A stretch of DNA of 64,000 nucleotides from positions 2,313,020 through 2,377,019 of the forward strand of contig NZ_KB892705.1 in the NCBI RefSeq assembly GCF_000373905.1. The letters are read 5' to 3'. The notes below the pieces were generated by a model. That model was not told the origin of the DNA. It saw nothing but the letters and a program-made list of their open reading frames with translations, and did not search any database. The DNA comes from Mycobacterium sp. 155. Its GTDB lineage: Bacteria; Actinomycetota; Actinomycetes; Mycobacteriales; Mycobacteriaceae. This document shows positions 30,168 to 39,315 of the stretch, one piece after another; positions within the stretch are counted from its first letter, which is position 1, and each line of letters begins with the position of its first letter. Position numbers and translations under genes: made by a program.

Positions 30168-31049
30168 ATGTCTCATCAAGGTATTCTCGTCAGCGTAGAC
30201 GGCTCGTCGCAGAGCGATGCCGCGGTGCGCTGGGCCGCCCGCGAGGCGGTGATGCGAAACGCGCAACTGACCATCGTCAATGTGGTCAACCCTTTGACCG
30301 CCGACTGGTCGCCGGCCGGCATGATCGGCGCGCCGCTGCCCGAACGGATCGGTGAGTGGCAGGAAGAAGCGGCCCGGCGAATCGTCCAAGACGCAATCCG
30401 TATCGCACGCGATACGCCTGCCGGTGACTCGTTGCGGATCCAGACCGAGACGCCGTGTGGTCCGATCGTGCCCGTGCTGCGAGACCTCACCAAGCAATTC
30501 GCGATCATCGTGGTCGGTTCGCACGGCCGCCGCGCGTTGGCCCGCGGGGTGCTCGGATCGGTCAGCACGGCGCTGGTACATCACTCGCACTGCCCGGTCG
30601 CTGTCGTGCGTGATCAGTTACCGCCCCGGCGTCGGCGGGCGCCCGTCGTGGTGGGCATAGACGGATCCCCGGCATCTGAAAGCGCTACCGCCCTGGCTTT
30701 CGACGAGGCTTCCTGGCGCAACGTCGAACTCGTCGCCGTACACGCGTGGATCGATGAGGAATGGCCGGACGCTCTGCCTCTGCCGTGGTCCGACGTAATC
30801 GCCAATGCCGACGAAACGCTGGCTGAACGTCTGGCGGGATGGCAAGAGCGCTATCCGGACGTTGTCGTGCGCAGGGTCGTGGTGCGCGACGACGCCGCCG
30901 GTGCTCTGCTCGCACAGTCCGAATCGGCACAGCTGATTGTGGTCGGAAGTCATGGGCGAGGCGGATTCGCCGGCATGCTGCTCGGATCGGTCAGCTCTGC
31001 AGTCGTCCACGGCGCTCGCATTCCGGTAATCGTGGTCCGTAGCGACTGA
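30168..31049 (+). CDS. Universal stress protein, two intact ATP-binding domains
   Basis: A 293-residue tandem Usp. Both domains keep the ATP loop: VGSHGRRALARGVLGSVS near residue 112 and VGSHGRGGFAGMLLGSVS near residue 262. Each starts with the Usp strand ([46 protein letters not shown]). It is a likely ATP-binding stress protein of the TB31.7/Rv2996-type layout, closely similar to the protein at 40351. AGGGAG upstream of ATG 30168 supports the start. The nitroreductase gene follows 43 bases later, probably in the same operon. Confidence 0.9.
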   Translation: MSHQGILVSVDGSSQSDAAVRWAAREAVMRNAQLTIVNVVNPLTADWSPAGMIGAPLPERIGEWQEEAARRIVQDAIRIARDTPAGDSLRIQTETPCGPIVPVLRDLTKQFAIIVVGSHGRRALARGVLGSVSTALVHHSHCPVAVVRDQLPPRRRRAPVVVGIDGSPASESATALAFDEASWRNVELVAVHAWIDEEWPDALPLPWSDVIANADETLAERLAGWQERYPDVVVRRVVVRDDAAGALLAQSESAQLIVVGSHGRGGFAGMLLGSVSSAVVHGARIPVIVVRSD

Positions 31050-31092
31050 TGTCCGCTACCGGAGTTTGCTTGACAGGAAGGTGAGGTTCGTC

Positions 31093-32073
31093 ATGCGCGA
31101 TGTCGCAGTAAATACCAAAATCATCAAGGATGCAGTCACTTTGGCCTGCCGTGCACCATCGATGCACAACAGCCAACCGTGGCGGTGGGTCGCCGCCGGC
31201 CGGACGGTGGAGCTCTTTGTCGACCCGAACCGGGCACCCCGGCACGCTGACACTTCGGGCCGTGAGGCGCTGATCTCCTGCGGCGCGGTTCTCGATCATT
31301 TCCGGGTGGCGATGGCAGCTGCCGGGTGGACGACGAACGTCGACCGATTCCCCAATCCGAACGACCTTCACCACCTGGCCTCCGTCGATTTCAGCCCGCT
31401 CGACTTCGTCACCGATGGCCACCGACACCGAGCCGATGCCATTTTGCTGCGACGAACCGATCGCCTGCCGTTTGCCGCTCCACCGGACTGGGAATCGGTT
31501 GAACCTCGCCTGCGCTCAAGCGTCAACGCTGAGCTTGTTCGCGTCGACGTGGTGCCCGACGACCTTCGCCCCGAACTCGCGGAGGCGTCGGCACTGACCG
31601 AGTCGCTTCGCCTGTACGACTCCTCTTACCATTCCGAGCTCGAATGGTGGACTTCCGATTTCTCAGGGCGCGAAGGGATCCCGCACAGCTCGCTGGTGTC
31701 GGCAGCGGAGAGTGATCGCGTCGACGTAGGGCGGACGTTCCCCGTCACGCATCATCGTGAGCGACGTCGTGAAGTGGGTGATGATCACTCCAAGATCATG
31801 GTCTTGTCGACATACGACGACACCCACGACGCCATGTTGCAGTGCGGTGAGATGCTGTCCGCCGTGCTCCTCGATGCGACACTCGCCGGTTTGGCGACGT
31901 GCACGCTGACGCATATCACCGAGCTGCCGGCCAGCCGACAGATCGTCGCGACATTGATCGGACAGTCGACAACACCGCAGGTACTGATCCGGATTGGACT
32001 CGTACCCAGCTTGGACGACGTTCCCCCGGCGACGCCTCGGCGGCCCATCAACGAGGTGTTCGAGGTCCGCTGA
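31093..32073 (+). CDS. Acg-type putative NAD(P)H nitroreductase
   Basis: A 326-residue member of the mycobacterial Acg/Rv3131 branch of the nitroreductase fold. It contains the branch motif CRAPSMHNSQPWRWV near residue 22 and the C-terminal TPQVLIRIGLVPSLDDVPPATPRRPINEVF block. Members of this branch bind FMN weakly or sequester it, and no clear enzymatic substrate is established. The start at ATG 31093 is supported by AAGGTGAGG just upstream; an in-frame TTG at 31066 is less likely. It lies downstream of a Usp gene, matching the Usp-nitroreductase pairing in other DosR regulons. Confidence 0.85.
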   Translation: MRDVAVNTKIIKDAVTLACRAPSMHNSQPWRWVAAGRTVELFVDPNRAPRHADTSGREALISCGAVLDHFRVAMAAAGWTTNVDRFPNPNDLHHLASVDFSPLDFVTDGHRHRADAILLRRTDRLPFAAPPDWESVEPRLRSSVNAELVRVDVVPDDLRPELAEASALTESLRLYDSSYHSELEWWTSDFSGREGIPHSSLVSAAESDRVDVGRTFPVTHHRERRREVGDDHSKIMVLSTYDDTHDAMLQCGEMLSAVLLDATLAGLATCTLTHITELPASRQIVATLIGQSTTPQVLIRIGLVPSLDDVPPATPRRPINEVFEVR

Positions 32074-32107
32074 ATCATCGGTCAGCGATCAAGCGCCGCG
32101 AGCGGTG

Positions 32108-33550
32108 TCAGGTTGCCCGACAACATAACTCGTAGGCATCGTGCACCGATTCGGCGAGACTGCGGGTGGTGTCGATTCGATGAGCGGAGCTCCACGAATG
32201 GTCATCAGAGGCCATGGCGGCGGCGATCGCGGGAGTGGCGTCGGAGTTGCTTCCCGACCGCTGTCTGATGCGATCCATCGCCGCAGACAGCGGCGCTTCA
32301 CAGATCAGCTCTACCATCGGGGATAAATATTCATCGGCAACTTCAGCTGCGCGCTGCCGTTGGCCCGCGTCACGCCAGGTGCCGTCGAGGATGACCGATC
32401 GTCCGCGGGCCAAGGCTGTAGCTGCCCGGCGCAGGGCATGTTCGTATACGGCGTTCACGTTGTCGGGCATATAGAGTCCGCCCCCGAACACGCCCTCCGA
32501 ACCCTCGATGATGCCAGACTCGAGCAGTTCACGTCGCACATCGTCGGTTGATATCACGTCGGCCTTCATGCGCTCTGACAGCGTCCGCGCCAACGTGGTC
32601 TTGCCGGTTCCCGGGCCTCCTCCGACGAGGACCAGCCGCACAGTTCCCAACCGCAGGTGCGTCAAAGCGATGTCAAGGTGGCGCTGCGCATCGGATCGGG
32701 CATCGGTGACACCTTGATCGAATCTGATGCAGTCGACCTTCGCGCGAACGACGGCGCGGTAGCTGATATAGAAGTGCCATAGGGAGTTTGGTTCAGACCC
32801 ACTCGTCAAGCGCACATAGTGGGACTGAAACTTCGCAGCCAAGTCGTTGCGACCCAGGAATTCGAGGTCCATCACGAGGAACGCGGCGTCGTCGACGCAG
32901 TCGACATGGCGAAGCCGGTCGTCGAACTCCAGACAGTCGAGCAGGGCGGGCCCGTCCGGCAGACAGAAAATGTCGTCGGCCCTCAAGTCACCGTGGCCGT
33001 CGACGATACGGTGATCCGCGATCCGCTCCGCGAACAGTTCTGTCCTGCCCGAGATGAACCGAGCAGCCAACCGAGTGACTTCGGCTATCCGTTCGGTGGA
33101 CAGGATGGTGCCACCGTAGCGACCCAGCTCGGTCAGGTTTTCCTGCCAGAGCGCGGTGATTTCGGGCGGCGTGCCACACGCGTCGATTGCAGGCGATCGT
33201 TCGGCACGCTCGTGGAACCGGGCAAGTGTCTCTGCGATGCGCACGATATGGTCGTCGGCCGGCTCGTCGGTGGCGACCAACGTGGTCAGCCGCAGCGAGT
33301 CCGGGTGACGTCGCATGACGATGACGGGTTCAGCCGGACACTGTCCGGCGTTGTCGAAATGTCCTATCCCCAGGTAGCTTTCCGGTGCCAGCCGCCTGTT
33401 GAGTTCGACTTCGCGGACGCAGACCTGCTCGCGTCGCTCCACCGAGCTGAAGTCGAGAAAATCCGTCACCACGGGCTTTTTGACCTTGTACGCCCTGTCC
33501 CCAACCAAAACCACGATACCGGTATGGGTTTCGAAAACCTCTGTGTTCAT
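32108..33550 (-). CDS. Rv2004c-like protein: APH-like kinase fold plus P-loop kinase
   Basis: A 480-residue fusion like the DosR-regulated Rv2004c. The N-terminal ~320 residues resemble aminoglycoside-phosphotransferase-type kinases (HRIVDGHGDLRADDIF catalytic loop near residue 187; CLEFDDRLRHVDCVDDAAFLVMDL as the Mg2+ loop). The C-terminal ~160 residues form an AAA/zeta-type P-loop kinase (LVGGGPGTGKTTLA near residue 312; VILDGTWRDAGQR). The substrate is unknown. A DosR-like box lies ~80 bases upstream. Confidence 0.85.
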   Translation of the reverse strand: MNTEVFETHTGIVVLVGDRAYKVKKPVVTDFLDFSSVERREQVCVREVELNRRLAPESYLGIGHFDNAGQCPAEPVIVMRRHPDSLRLTTLVATDEPADDHIVRIAETLARFHERAERSPAIDACGTPPEITALWQENLTELGRYGGTILSTERIAEVTRLAARFISGRTELFAERIADHRIVDGHGDLRADDIFCLPDGPALLDCLEFDDRLRHVDCVDDAAFLVMDLEFLGRNDLAAKFQSHYVRLTSGSEPNSLWHFYISYRAVVRAKVDCIRFDQGVTDARSDAQRHLDIALTHLRLGTVRLVLVGGGPGTGKTTLARTLSERMKADVISTDDVRRELLESGIIEGSEGVFGGGLYMPDNVNAVYEHALRRAATALARGRSVILDGTWRDAGQRQRAAEVADEYLSPMVELICEAPLSAAMDRIRQRSGSNSDATPAIAAAMASDDHSWSSAHRIDTTRSLAESVHDAYELCCRAT

Positions 33551-33627
33551 CTACCAGCCCACTCCCCTCGTCCGGCCCTTCGCTGTCAACCGAACACCCC
33601 CACCATCTCGCACCGGCAGGTGGGGGC

Positions 33628-33647
33628 ACAGAGTCCAAAGTCCCGCC
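33628..33647. promoter_or_regulatory. DosR-like box between Rv2004c-like and Usp genes
   Basis: The core GAGTCCAAAGTCCC (33631-33644) matches at 11 of 14 positions with a perfect right arm. A weaker site (core 33692-33705, 9 of 14, intact GTCCC arm) lies nearer the Usp gene at 33795. Confidence 0.57.
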
Positions 33648-33794
33648 TTGCCGGTGGTCCGAGATGACGTTGCGGGCGGCGGGATCCGCAGATTACCTTG
33701 GTCCCCGCTCAGATCGACCAAAGCCTGCATACCCACGCGTGCCCGACGTCATACCGTTTGTCCAATAATGACCGCAGGCAGGTGAGGGGGCCAA

Positions 33795-34619
33795 ATGACC
33801 AGCGCAGTCGATGTCCGGCCCGTCGTGGTTGGCGTAGACGGATCTCAAGCAGCGCTGCAGGCCGCGCTGTGGGCGATGGACGACGCCATCCACCGCGGGG
33901 CGCCGCTTCGTCTCGTGCATGTCACGGGTATCCCCCTTGAGCCGTCAGTTCCGATCGACGTCTATCGTCCCGAACTCCATTACGGCGAAAGCGCGCTGCA
34001 TGCCGTGTCATCCGGCATCGAGGCGACTGGCAAGGCGGTCAAGGTCGAAACCGACATCATCTGGGGATCGGCAGCGGCGGCACTTGTCGAGGAATCCCGT
34101 TCAGCGGCGATGATCTGTGTCGGATCGGTCGGCATCGGTTGTCTGGCACGCCGACTGCTGGGATCGACCGCGGCGGAGCTCGCCGAAAATGCCCACTGCA
34201 CCGTCGTTGTCGTCCGGCATCGCACATCGTCCCCTGCTCCGACGACACCCGATTGGGTGGTGGTTGGAGTTGACGATCGAACCGACAATGAACTCGTGGT
34301 GGCGCGAACGCTCGACGAAGCCCGACTACGCCGTGCACCGGTCCTTGCCGTGGCTACTTGGTGTGACACGGCAGCCGGCGTGTCCGCAGAGGACCTCGAC
34401 GACCGCGTGGCGAAATGGCGCCGACGCTATCCGGATGTCCACATCTATCCGGTGTCGACGAAATCCGGACTGCCCGAGTTCTTGGAAGACAACGGAACTG
34501 GATATGTTCAGCTCGTCGCGCTCGGGCCGGCGGACGTCGCGGATCTCCAACGGATCATCGGACCACATGACCGACCGTTCGCCCCGCATACGGATTGTTC
34601 GGTGATGGTCATCCGTTGA
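33795..34619 (+). CDS. Universal stress protein, tandem domains, degenerate C-domain
   Basis: A 274-residue Usp of the same subgroup as 27627 and 39316. The N-domain (PVVVGVDGSQAALQAALWAMDDA) has an intact ATP loop VGSVGIGCLARRLLGST. The C-domain carries LGPADVADLQRIIGPHDR in place of the loop, then ends in CSVMVIR. AGGTGAGGGGG lies just before ATG 33795. It is divergent from the Rv2004c-like gene with a DosR-like box between. Confidence 0.88.
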   Translation: MTSAVDVRPVVVGVDGSQAALQAALWAMDDAIHRGAPLRLVHVTGIPLEPSVPIDVYRPELHYGESALHAVSSGIEATGKAVKVETDIIWGSAAAALVEESRSAAMICVGSVGIGCLARRLLGSTAAELAENAHCTVVVVRHRTSSPAPTTPDWVVVGVDDRTDNELVVARTLDEARLRRAPVLAVATWCDTAAGVSAEDLDDRVAKWRRRYPDVHIYPVSTKSGLPEFLEDNGTGYVQLVALGPADVADLQRIIGPHDRPFAPHTDCSVMVIR

Positions 34620-34792
34620 GCGGTCCGCGGCGGACGAATTCGCCACGCCCGCTACATCCTTGCCGAGAACCGCGCAATGTGTCGGGTCATAACCGATGCC
34701 GGCTGGCCGATGACGCAGCATCGCGATGCGGGAGTGTTCAGCATCGATGTCGACCTCGACACCCTCCGGTAGCAGCCCCTGCCAGACTGCTC

Positions 34793-35791
34793 CTACTCGA
34801 AGTCGAAGGGGGAACCGTCCAACCGCGTCACGACGTCGTCCAACGGTCGACGGGGTGTCGCGGGCAGTGGGTCGGCGTTGACGGGTGCCCAGCCGATACG
34901 CAGCAGCACTTGCGGATAGCAGTCATCGTCGAACACGTCTTGCCGAATGATCTCGCGGCTCGCGGCAACTTCCAGCGGTTCGGTGATCGGGCAACTCGCC
35001 AAACCGGCCGCAGTGGCGGTCAGCAGGATCATGCTTGTCGCCTCGCCGGCTCGTATCCGGTGCACCACACCGTCGGTGGCGGTCCCGAGTGCGAGCACCG
35101 TCGCACCGTCGCGATGCCCCGTTCCGTCTGGTGATTGCGCCAGTACCGGAGCGGCAAACAACCGCGAAGGTACGGCATCGGCAGGGTCGGATTCCGGAGT
35201 ATTGCGTGCAGGGACCCCGGCCGTGGACGCATACCTGCCGCTCCACTGCGTCAATTCGGTCAGGTAGTCGGGATCGCGGAGATGTTCGCGGACAGCCATC
35301 GCCAGCAGCGCGTGAAAGTTCGGCGTGACATCGACGCGACGCATCGTGACCCCCATCCGCGCAACGCGAGATCCCATCACCGCGATATCGCCGGGCGGGA
35401 CCAACCACGAACTGAAGTGCCTACGGTCGGTGCGCCGTCGCGGTATGGCGGCCGCCAGTGCGATATCGACCGGACCAGGTTCAAGTGGATGGGGCTGAAT
35501 CGACGCCAGATGATCGGGGTCCGCTGGATTCGGTAGGTAACTCACCCTGGACTGCCATCCGAGCGCGGCCAGTGCGATGACGCAGTGGTTCAGTGCCGCG
35601 CCGCAACTGACGATGAGGTCACGGCAGTCGGGATCCGTATGCGACAAATGCAGCTCCGTGTCCGCGTAGAGATGCACACTCTGTGGCCCGACCCGCCATC
35701 GCCACGGCTGCGAATTATGGACGGACGGTGCTCGGTTCGCGAGCGACAACGCCGTACGAACCGTCTCGGTATCGGGAAAATGGGCGTTCAT
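34793..35791 (-). CDS. Acg-type putative NAD(P)H nitroreductase
   Basis: A 332-residue Acg/Rv3131-branch nitroreductase-fold protein with ANRAPSVHNSQPWRWRV near residue 18, RRTDRRHFSSW near residue 117 and a C-terminal YPQVLLRIGWAPVNADPLPATPRRPLDDVV block. It is a second copy beside the one at 31093. The function is inferred as flavin binding or nitro/quinone reduction in hypoxia, with no proven substrate. A weaker DosR-like box lies ~60 bases upstream. Confidence 0.85.
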   Translation of the reverse strand: MNAHFPDTETVRTALSLANRAPSVHNSQPWRWRVGPQSVHLYADTELHLSHTDPDCRDLIVSCGAALNHCVIALAALGWQSRVSYLPNPADPDHLASIQPHPLEPGPVDIALAAAIPRRRTDRRHFSSWLVPPGDIAVMGSRVARMGVTMRRVDVTPNFHALLAMAVREHLRDPDYLTELTQWSGRYASTAGVPARNTPESDPADAVPSRLFAAPVLAQSPDGTGHRDGATVLALGTATDGVVHRIRAGEATSMILLTATAAGLASCPITEPLEVAASREIIRQDVFDDDCYPQVLLRIGWAPVNADPLPATPRRPLDDVVTRLDGSPFDFE

Positions 35792-35851
35792 CTCTGGCTA
35801 CCTTCTGTCCGAAATGGTGGCCTCTACTATCTGTCGGCTGGGAACGTCCAG

Positions 35852-35871
35852 ATAGAGGCACAAGTCCCCAC
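35852..35871. promoter_or_regulatory. DosR-like box upstream of a nitroreductase gene
   Basis: The core GAGGCACAAGTCCC (35855-35868) matches at 10 of 14 positions. Only the right arm AAGTCCC is perfect. Confidence 0.45.
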
Positions 35872-35932
35872 TTTGGCGTGACCTATTTGCCGCTCGGCGA
35901 CCCTCCTGCCGCGGTGTCAGTGGGTGAAGAGC

Positions 35933-36739
35933 TCAGCGGGTGAAGAGCAACGAGCAATCTGTGCCCCGCAAGATCTCTCGAGCGCGGTCGCCGGTCAGCT
36001 CCTCGACCAATGCCTGATGATCGGCGGCGATGACCAGCAATTGGTCGATGCTGACGCTCTGACGTAACAGGTGTAGCAGGTGGGTCGGCATGGGTAACGT
36101 GCACACCTGTGCATCGGTGGCGCCCCGGCCGGTCAGATACTCCTCGAGAACGGTCCGCACCGGATGGCGGTCGGCGTCGCCGACGTCTGCGCGAGGACCG
36201 TGCGACCACGACTCCAACACAAGAACCGGTGCATCACGTAGGACACCCTCGTGCATCGCAGCCCGTAATGCGTCGAGCGCAGAGTCTGTTTCATCGAGTA
36301 CCACCACGATCCACTTGCGCGGGTCGATGGATTCTGCGGTGCGGCGGTGAATGACCGCGACCGGCCCGTGCGCCTGCTTGACCAGGGCGGCCGCCGTCGC
36401 GCCCCGCCCTTCGCCGGCCCCGACGCACACCATCGCCGCCCCGCGGGACGCCGCGACGAGGCAATCGACCGGCCGCTCGAAAACTATCTCTGATTCGAGC
36501 TTGACCACGACACCGGTGTCGGTCACTGCCTCCCAGGCACGGTGCAGGACCGAGCGGGCCTCTGCCATCGTCCGCTCGTTGTCGGCGTTGTCGGCGTCTG
36601 CGGCATACACCAGGCGCAGCACGGTGTTTCGGGCCGCTGCTTCCTTGGCGGCCCAGACGGCCGCGTATTCCCCGGCAGGTGAGCCGTCCACGCCGGTGAC
36701 GATCGGCTCTGCCGTCGTCGTAGGCGCAATGACATTCAT
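35933..36739 (-). CDS. Divergent universal stress protein without intact ATP loops
   Basis: A 268-residue two-domain Usp-fold protein. The N-domain begins PIVTGVDGSPAGEYAAVWAAKEA, but the usual loop reads VGAGEGRGATAAALVKQ and lacks the G(S/T). The C-domain (WIVVVLDETDSALDALRAAMHEG) has no loop at all. It is therefore unlikely to bind ATP in the standard way. ATG 36739 is set by GAGGA just upstream; the ORF could extend to 36808. Adjacent boxes lie in the gap to the alcohol dehydrogenase gene. Confidence 0.8.
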   Translation of the reverse strand: MNVIAPTTTAEPIVTGVDGSPAGEYAAVWAAKEAAARNTVLRLVYAADADNADNERTMAEARSVLHRAWEAVTDTGVVVKLESEIVFERPVDCLVAASRGAAMVCVGAGEGRGATAAALVKQAHGPVAVIHRRTAESIDPRKWIVVVLDETDSALDALRAAMHEGVLRDAPVLVLESWSHGPRADVGDADRHPVRTVLEEYLTGRGATDAQVCTLPMPTHLLHLLRQSVSIDQLLVIAADHQALVEELTGDRAREILRGTDCSLLFTR

Positions 36740-36846
36740 CGTCGTCCTCGATTCAACTCGAGCGGTGTGCGACCTATTGGGCCTGTACCAATCCCATCGC
36801 CGGGACACGAGTTGCCATAGGGCCGAAGGTCATCGTCCGGGCAGCA

Positions 36847-36866
36847 CTGAGGTCTTTCGTCCCCAT
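36847..36866. promoter_or_regulatory. DosR-like box between a Usp gene and the alcohol dehydrogenase
   Basis: The core AGGTCTTTCGTCCC (36850-36863) matches at 11 of 14 positions. A weaker site with core GGGCCGAAGGTCAT (36820-36833, 9 of 14) lies 30 bases away, nearer the Usp gene. Confidence 0.55.
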
Positions 36867-36948
36867 CAGTGGGGTCACACGGCCGCTGCGCCACACGCCT
36901 GCCGTGCGTGAGGATCCCAAGCATCCGGCTATAACAGGAGGACAGAGC

Positions 36949-37995
36949 GTGAAGGCGTTGATCTATGACGGTCCGGGAAAGCCATCCTGGACCGAGGTTC
37001 CCCAGCCGCGGATCGTCGACGACACCGACGCCGTGGTCCGTGTCGATGCAGTCACCATCTGTGGTACCGATCTGCACATCCTCAAAGGCGATGTGCCAGA
37101 GGTGACACGGGGCCGGGTGCTGGGCCACGAGGCAGTGGGGACGGTCACCGCGATCGGTCCTGCGGTGCGCACCGTCACACCTGGTGACCGGGTCCTGGTG
37201 TCGTGCATCAGTGCGTGCGGTAGCTGCCGCTACTGCCGCGACGGGTGCTACGGACAGTGCCTCGGCGGGGGCGGCTGGATTCTGGGCCACCGGATCGACG
37301 GGACCCAGGCCGAGTACGTCCGTGTGCCGTTCGCCGACAACTCGACCTACCGTCTACCCGACGGAGTCAGCGACGAGCAGATGGTCATGCTTGCGGATAT
37401 CCTGCCCACCTCCTACGAGGTAGGGATCCTCGCCGGTGGCGTACGGCCCGGCGACACCGTGGCGATCGTCGGCGCCGGTCCCATCGGTCTGGCAGCCGCA
37501 GTGACGGCTCAGTTGTACAGTCCCAAACACGTAATCGTCATCGACATCGCCGACTCGCGGCTGGACGCAGCGCGAAAGTTCGGTGCGGACATCGTCATCA
37601 ATGCCGACAAAGAGTCCGCACGCGATCTGGTGTTGCAAATGACCGACGGGCTGGGCGCCGACGTGGCGATCGAGGCCGTGGGGACACCGGCGACCTTCGA
37701 ACAAACTGTGAGTCTCGTCCGTCCGGGAGGACACGTCGCCAACGTAGGCGTCCACGGTGCACCCGCGACCCTTCACCTGGAAGACATCTGGGACAAGAAT
37801 CTGACCATCACAACAGGTTTGGTCGACACCCACGCCACCCCGACGCTGATCGACCTCGTGGCCGACCACCAGATCGACGTCGCTCCGATGATCACGCACC
37901 GGTTCTCTCTGGACGAGTTCGAGGATGCCTACCGGGTATTCAGCCGGCCGGTTGACACCGGTGCGCTGAAGGTCGTCCTCACGAGACAACGCTGA
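36949..37995 (+). CDS. Zinc-dependent alcohol dehydrogenase (MDR family)
   Basis: A 348-residue medium-chain dehydrogenase. Catalytic Zn ligands are in TICGTDLHILKGD (Cys) and LGHEAVGTV (His-Glu). The structural Zn site is the four-Cys lobe CGSCRYCRDGCYGQC near residue 92. The NAD(P) loop is IVGAGPIGLAAA near residue 172. It interconverts alcohols and aldehydes or ketones; under hypoxic control it may dispose of reducing equivalents. GTG 36949 is chosen because AGGAGG lies eight bases upstream; ATG 36904 is in frame but poorly placed. Confidence 0.87.
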   Translation: MKALIYDGPGKPSWTEVPQPRIVDDTDAVVRVDAVTICGTDLHILKGDVPEVTRGRVLGHEAVGTVTAIGPAVRTVTPGDRVLVSCISACGSCRYCRDGCYGQCLGGGGWILGHRIDGTQAEYVRVPFADNSTYRLPDGVSDEQMVMLADILPTSYEVGILAGGVRPGDTVAIVGAGPIGLAAAVTAQLYSPKHVIVIDIADSRLDAARKFGADIVINADKESARDLVLQMTDGLGADVAIEAVGTPATFEQTVSLVRPGGHVANVGVHGAPATLHLEDIWDKNLTITTGLVDTHATPTLIDLVADHQIDVAPMITHRFSLDEFEDAYRVFSRPVDTGALKVVLTRQR

Positions 37996-38014
37996 ATATG
38001 GGTCCGCCACTGAC

Positions 38015-38034
38015 GACGGGACTTTCGGCCCTGC
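38015..38034. promoter_or_regulatory. DosR-like box upstream of the Usp-dosR operon
   Basis: The core GGGACTTTCGGCCC (38018-38031) matches at 12 of 14 positions with a perfect GGGACTTT half. It lies 66 bases before the Usp gene that overlaps dosR, so DosR probably activates its own operon. Confidence 0.68.
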
Positions 38035-38096
38035 CGCCAGGTACGCGACGGATCTAGCGTTGATACCGACCCCCCTATACGAACTGGGAGTTTTAT

Positions 38097-38606
38097 ATGT
38101 CGTCGACCTGGCTGCCTTCTCCAGGAGTCGTCGTGGGTATCGATGGCTCGAGGTGGGCGCTGAACGCCGCACTGTGGGCCACCGATGAAGCACTCAGGCG
38201 CGATGTACCTCTACGGCTGGTCTACGTCGTCGAGCCCCGCACACACGCCCCATTCGATGCCCAGCAAGCCGCACGCGATCTGGCACGTGCCGATATCGCG
38301 ATCCGTCAGACGGTGGTGGCGGTGGAGTCAACACAGAAACCCATCAAGATCGAATGGGAAGTCGTACACGGCGACCCGGCCGCGGTGTTGTTGAATGCTT
38401 CGCGATCGGCCGACATGGTGTGTGTCGGATCGCTCGGGATCGCGCACGGGATCGATGACAAACGACTCGGGCCAACTGCCGCAACGCTTTCCGCAAGGGC
38501 CGACTGCCCGGTCACCGTCGTCGACACCGATTTCCGACCGCACACCACGGCTGGTCCCGGCATCGCCGATGCCGCCGGGATGCCACAGCAGCCACCGCGA
38601 TGCTGA
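38097..38606 (+). CDS. Single-domain universal stress protein co-translated with DosR
   Basis: A 169-residue Usp beginning [23 protein letters not shown]. The ATP loop is degenerate: [18 protein letters not shown] has ten residues instead of nine before the last Gly, and Pro instead of Ser/Thr. A ~25-residue Pro/Gly-rich tail follows the fold. GGGAG lies just before ATG 38097. The stop overlaps the dosR start by seven bases, so the protein is made together with DosR, like the Usp-family Rv3134c gene that precedes devR in M. tuberculosis. Confidence 0.87.
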   Translation: MSSTWLPSPGVVVGIDGSRWALNAALWATDEALRRDVPLRLVYVVEPRTHAPFDAQQAARDLARADIAIRQTVVAVESTQKPIKIEWEVVHGDPAAVLLNASRSADMVCVGSLGIAHGIDDKRLGPTAATLSARADCPVTVVDTDFRPHTTAGPGIADAAGMPQQPPRC

Positions 38607-39229
38607 AAGTCTTCCTCGTCGACGATCACGAGATCGTCCGCCGCGGGTTGGTCGGGCTGCTCGGCACCGATCCCGAGCTCGACATCGTCGGTGAGGCCGG
38701 CACGGTCGCCGAGGCGATGCTCCAAATCCCGGCCTTGCAGCCCGATGTCGCGGTCCTGGACGTGAGCCTGCCCGATGGCAACGGCGTCGAGCTGTGCCGC
38801 GACCTGTTGTCACGCTTGCCGAACCTGAGGTGCCTCATGCTCACCTCGTTCACCTCCGACGAGGCGATGCTCGATTCCATTCTGGCCGGGGCCAGCGGCT
38901 ACGTGATCAAGGACATCAAAGGATTGGCGCTCGCCGAAGCGGTCAAGACTGTCGGAGCCGGACGATCTCTGCTCGACAACCGGGCGGCGGCCGCGCTGAT
39001 GACCAAGCTCCGTGAAACCCAACATCACAGCGACCCGCTGTCGACGCTCACCGATCAGGAACGGGAACTCTTGGATCTGCTCGGCGAAGGCCTGACCAAC
39101 AAGCAGATCGCCGATCGGATGTTCCTGGCAGAGAAGACGGTGAAGAATTACGTATCCCGGTTGCTGGCAAAGCTCGGGTTGCAGCGGCGGACCCAGGCCG
39201 CGGTGTTTGCGTCACGACTGGATCATTGA
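38600..39229 (+). CDS. dosR: DosR/DevR dormancy response regulator
   Basis: A 209-residue NarL/LuxR-type regulator. Phospho-acceptor Asp54 ([14 protein letters not shown]), Lys104 (YVIKDIKG), the linker, and the HTH with [16 protein letters not shown] (Lys179, Lys182, Asn183 DNA contacts) all match M. tuberculosis DosR by position. Thr198 is kept; residue 205 is Ser instead of Thr, and the ~8-residue C-terminal tail is absent. When phosphorylated by DosS-type kinases it binds the palindromes listed here and activates hypoxia genes. The start overlaps the upstream Usp stop. M. smegmatis is described as having two DosR copies, so this may be the second paralogue. Confidence 0.93.
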   Translation: MLKVFLVDDHEIVRRGLVGLLGTDPELDIVGEAGTVAEAMLQIPALQPDVAVLDVSLPDGNGVELCRDLLSRLPNLRCLMLTSFTSDEAMLDSILAGASGYVIKDIKGLALAEAVKTVGAGRSLLDNRAAAALMTKLRETQHHSDPLSTLTDQERELLDLLGEGLTNKQIADRMFLAEKTVKNYVSRLLAKLGLQRRTQAAVFASRLDH

Positions 39230-39315
39230 CAGCAGCGCGATCAGTGACCACGGCGTCGCCGGGACCGCCCGCCAGTGGCCCACGCCGCCGCGGTCACGAC
39301 AGTGAAGGAACGCCG

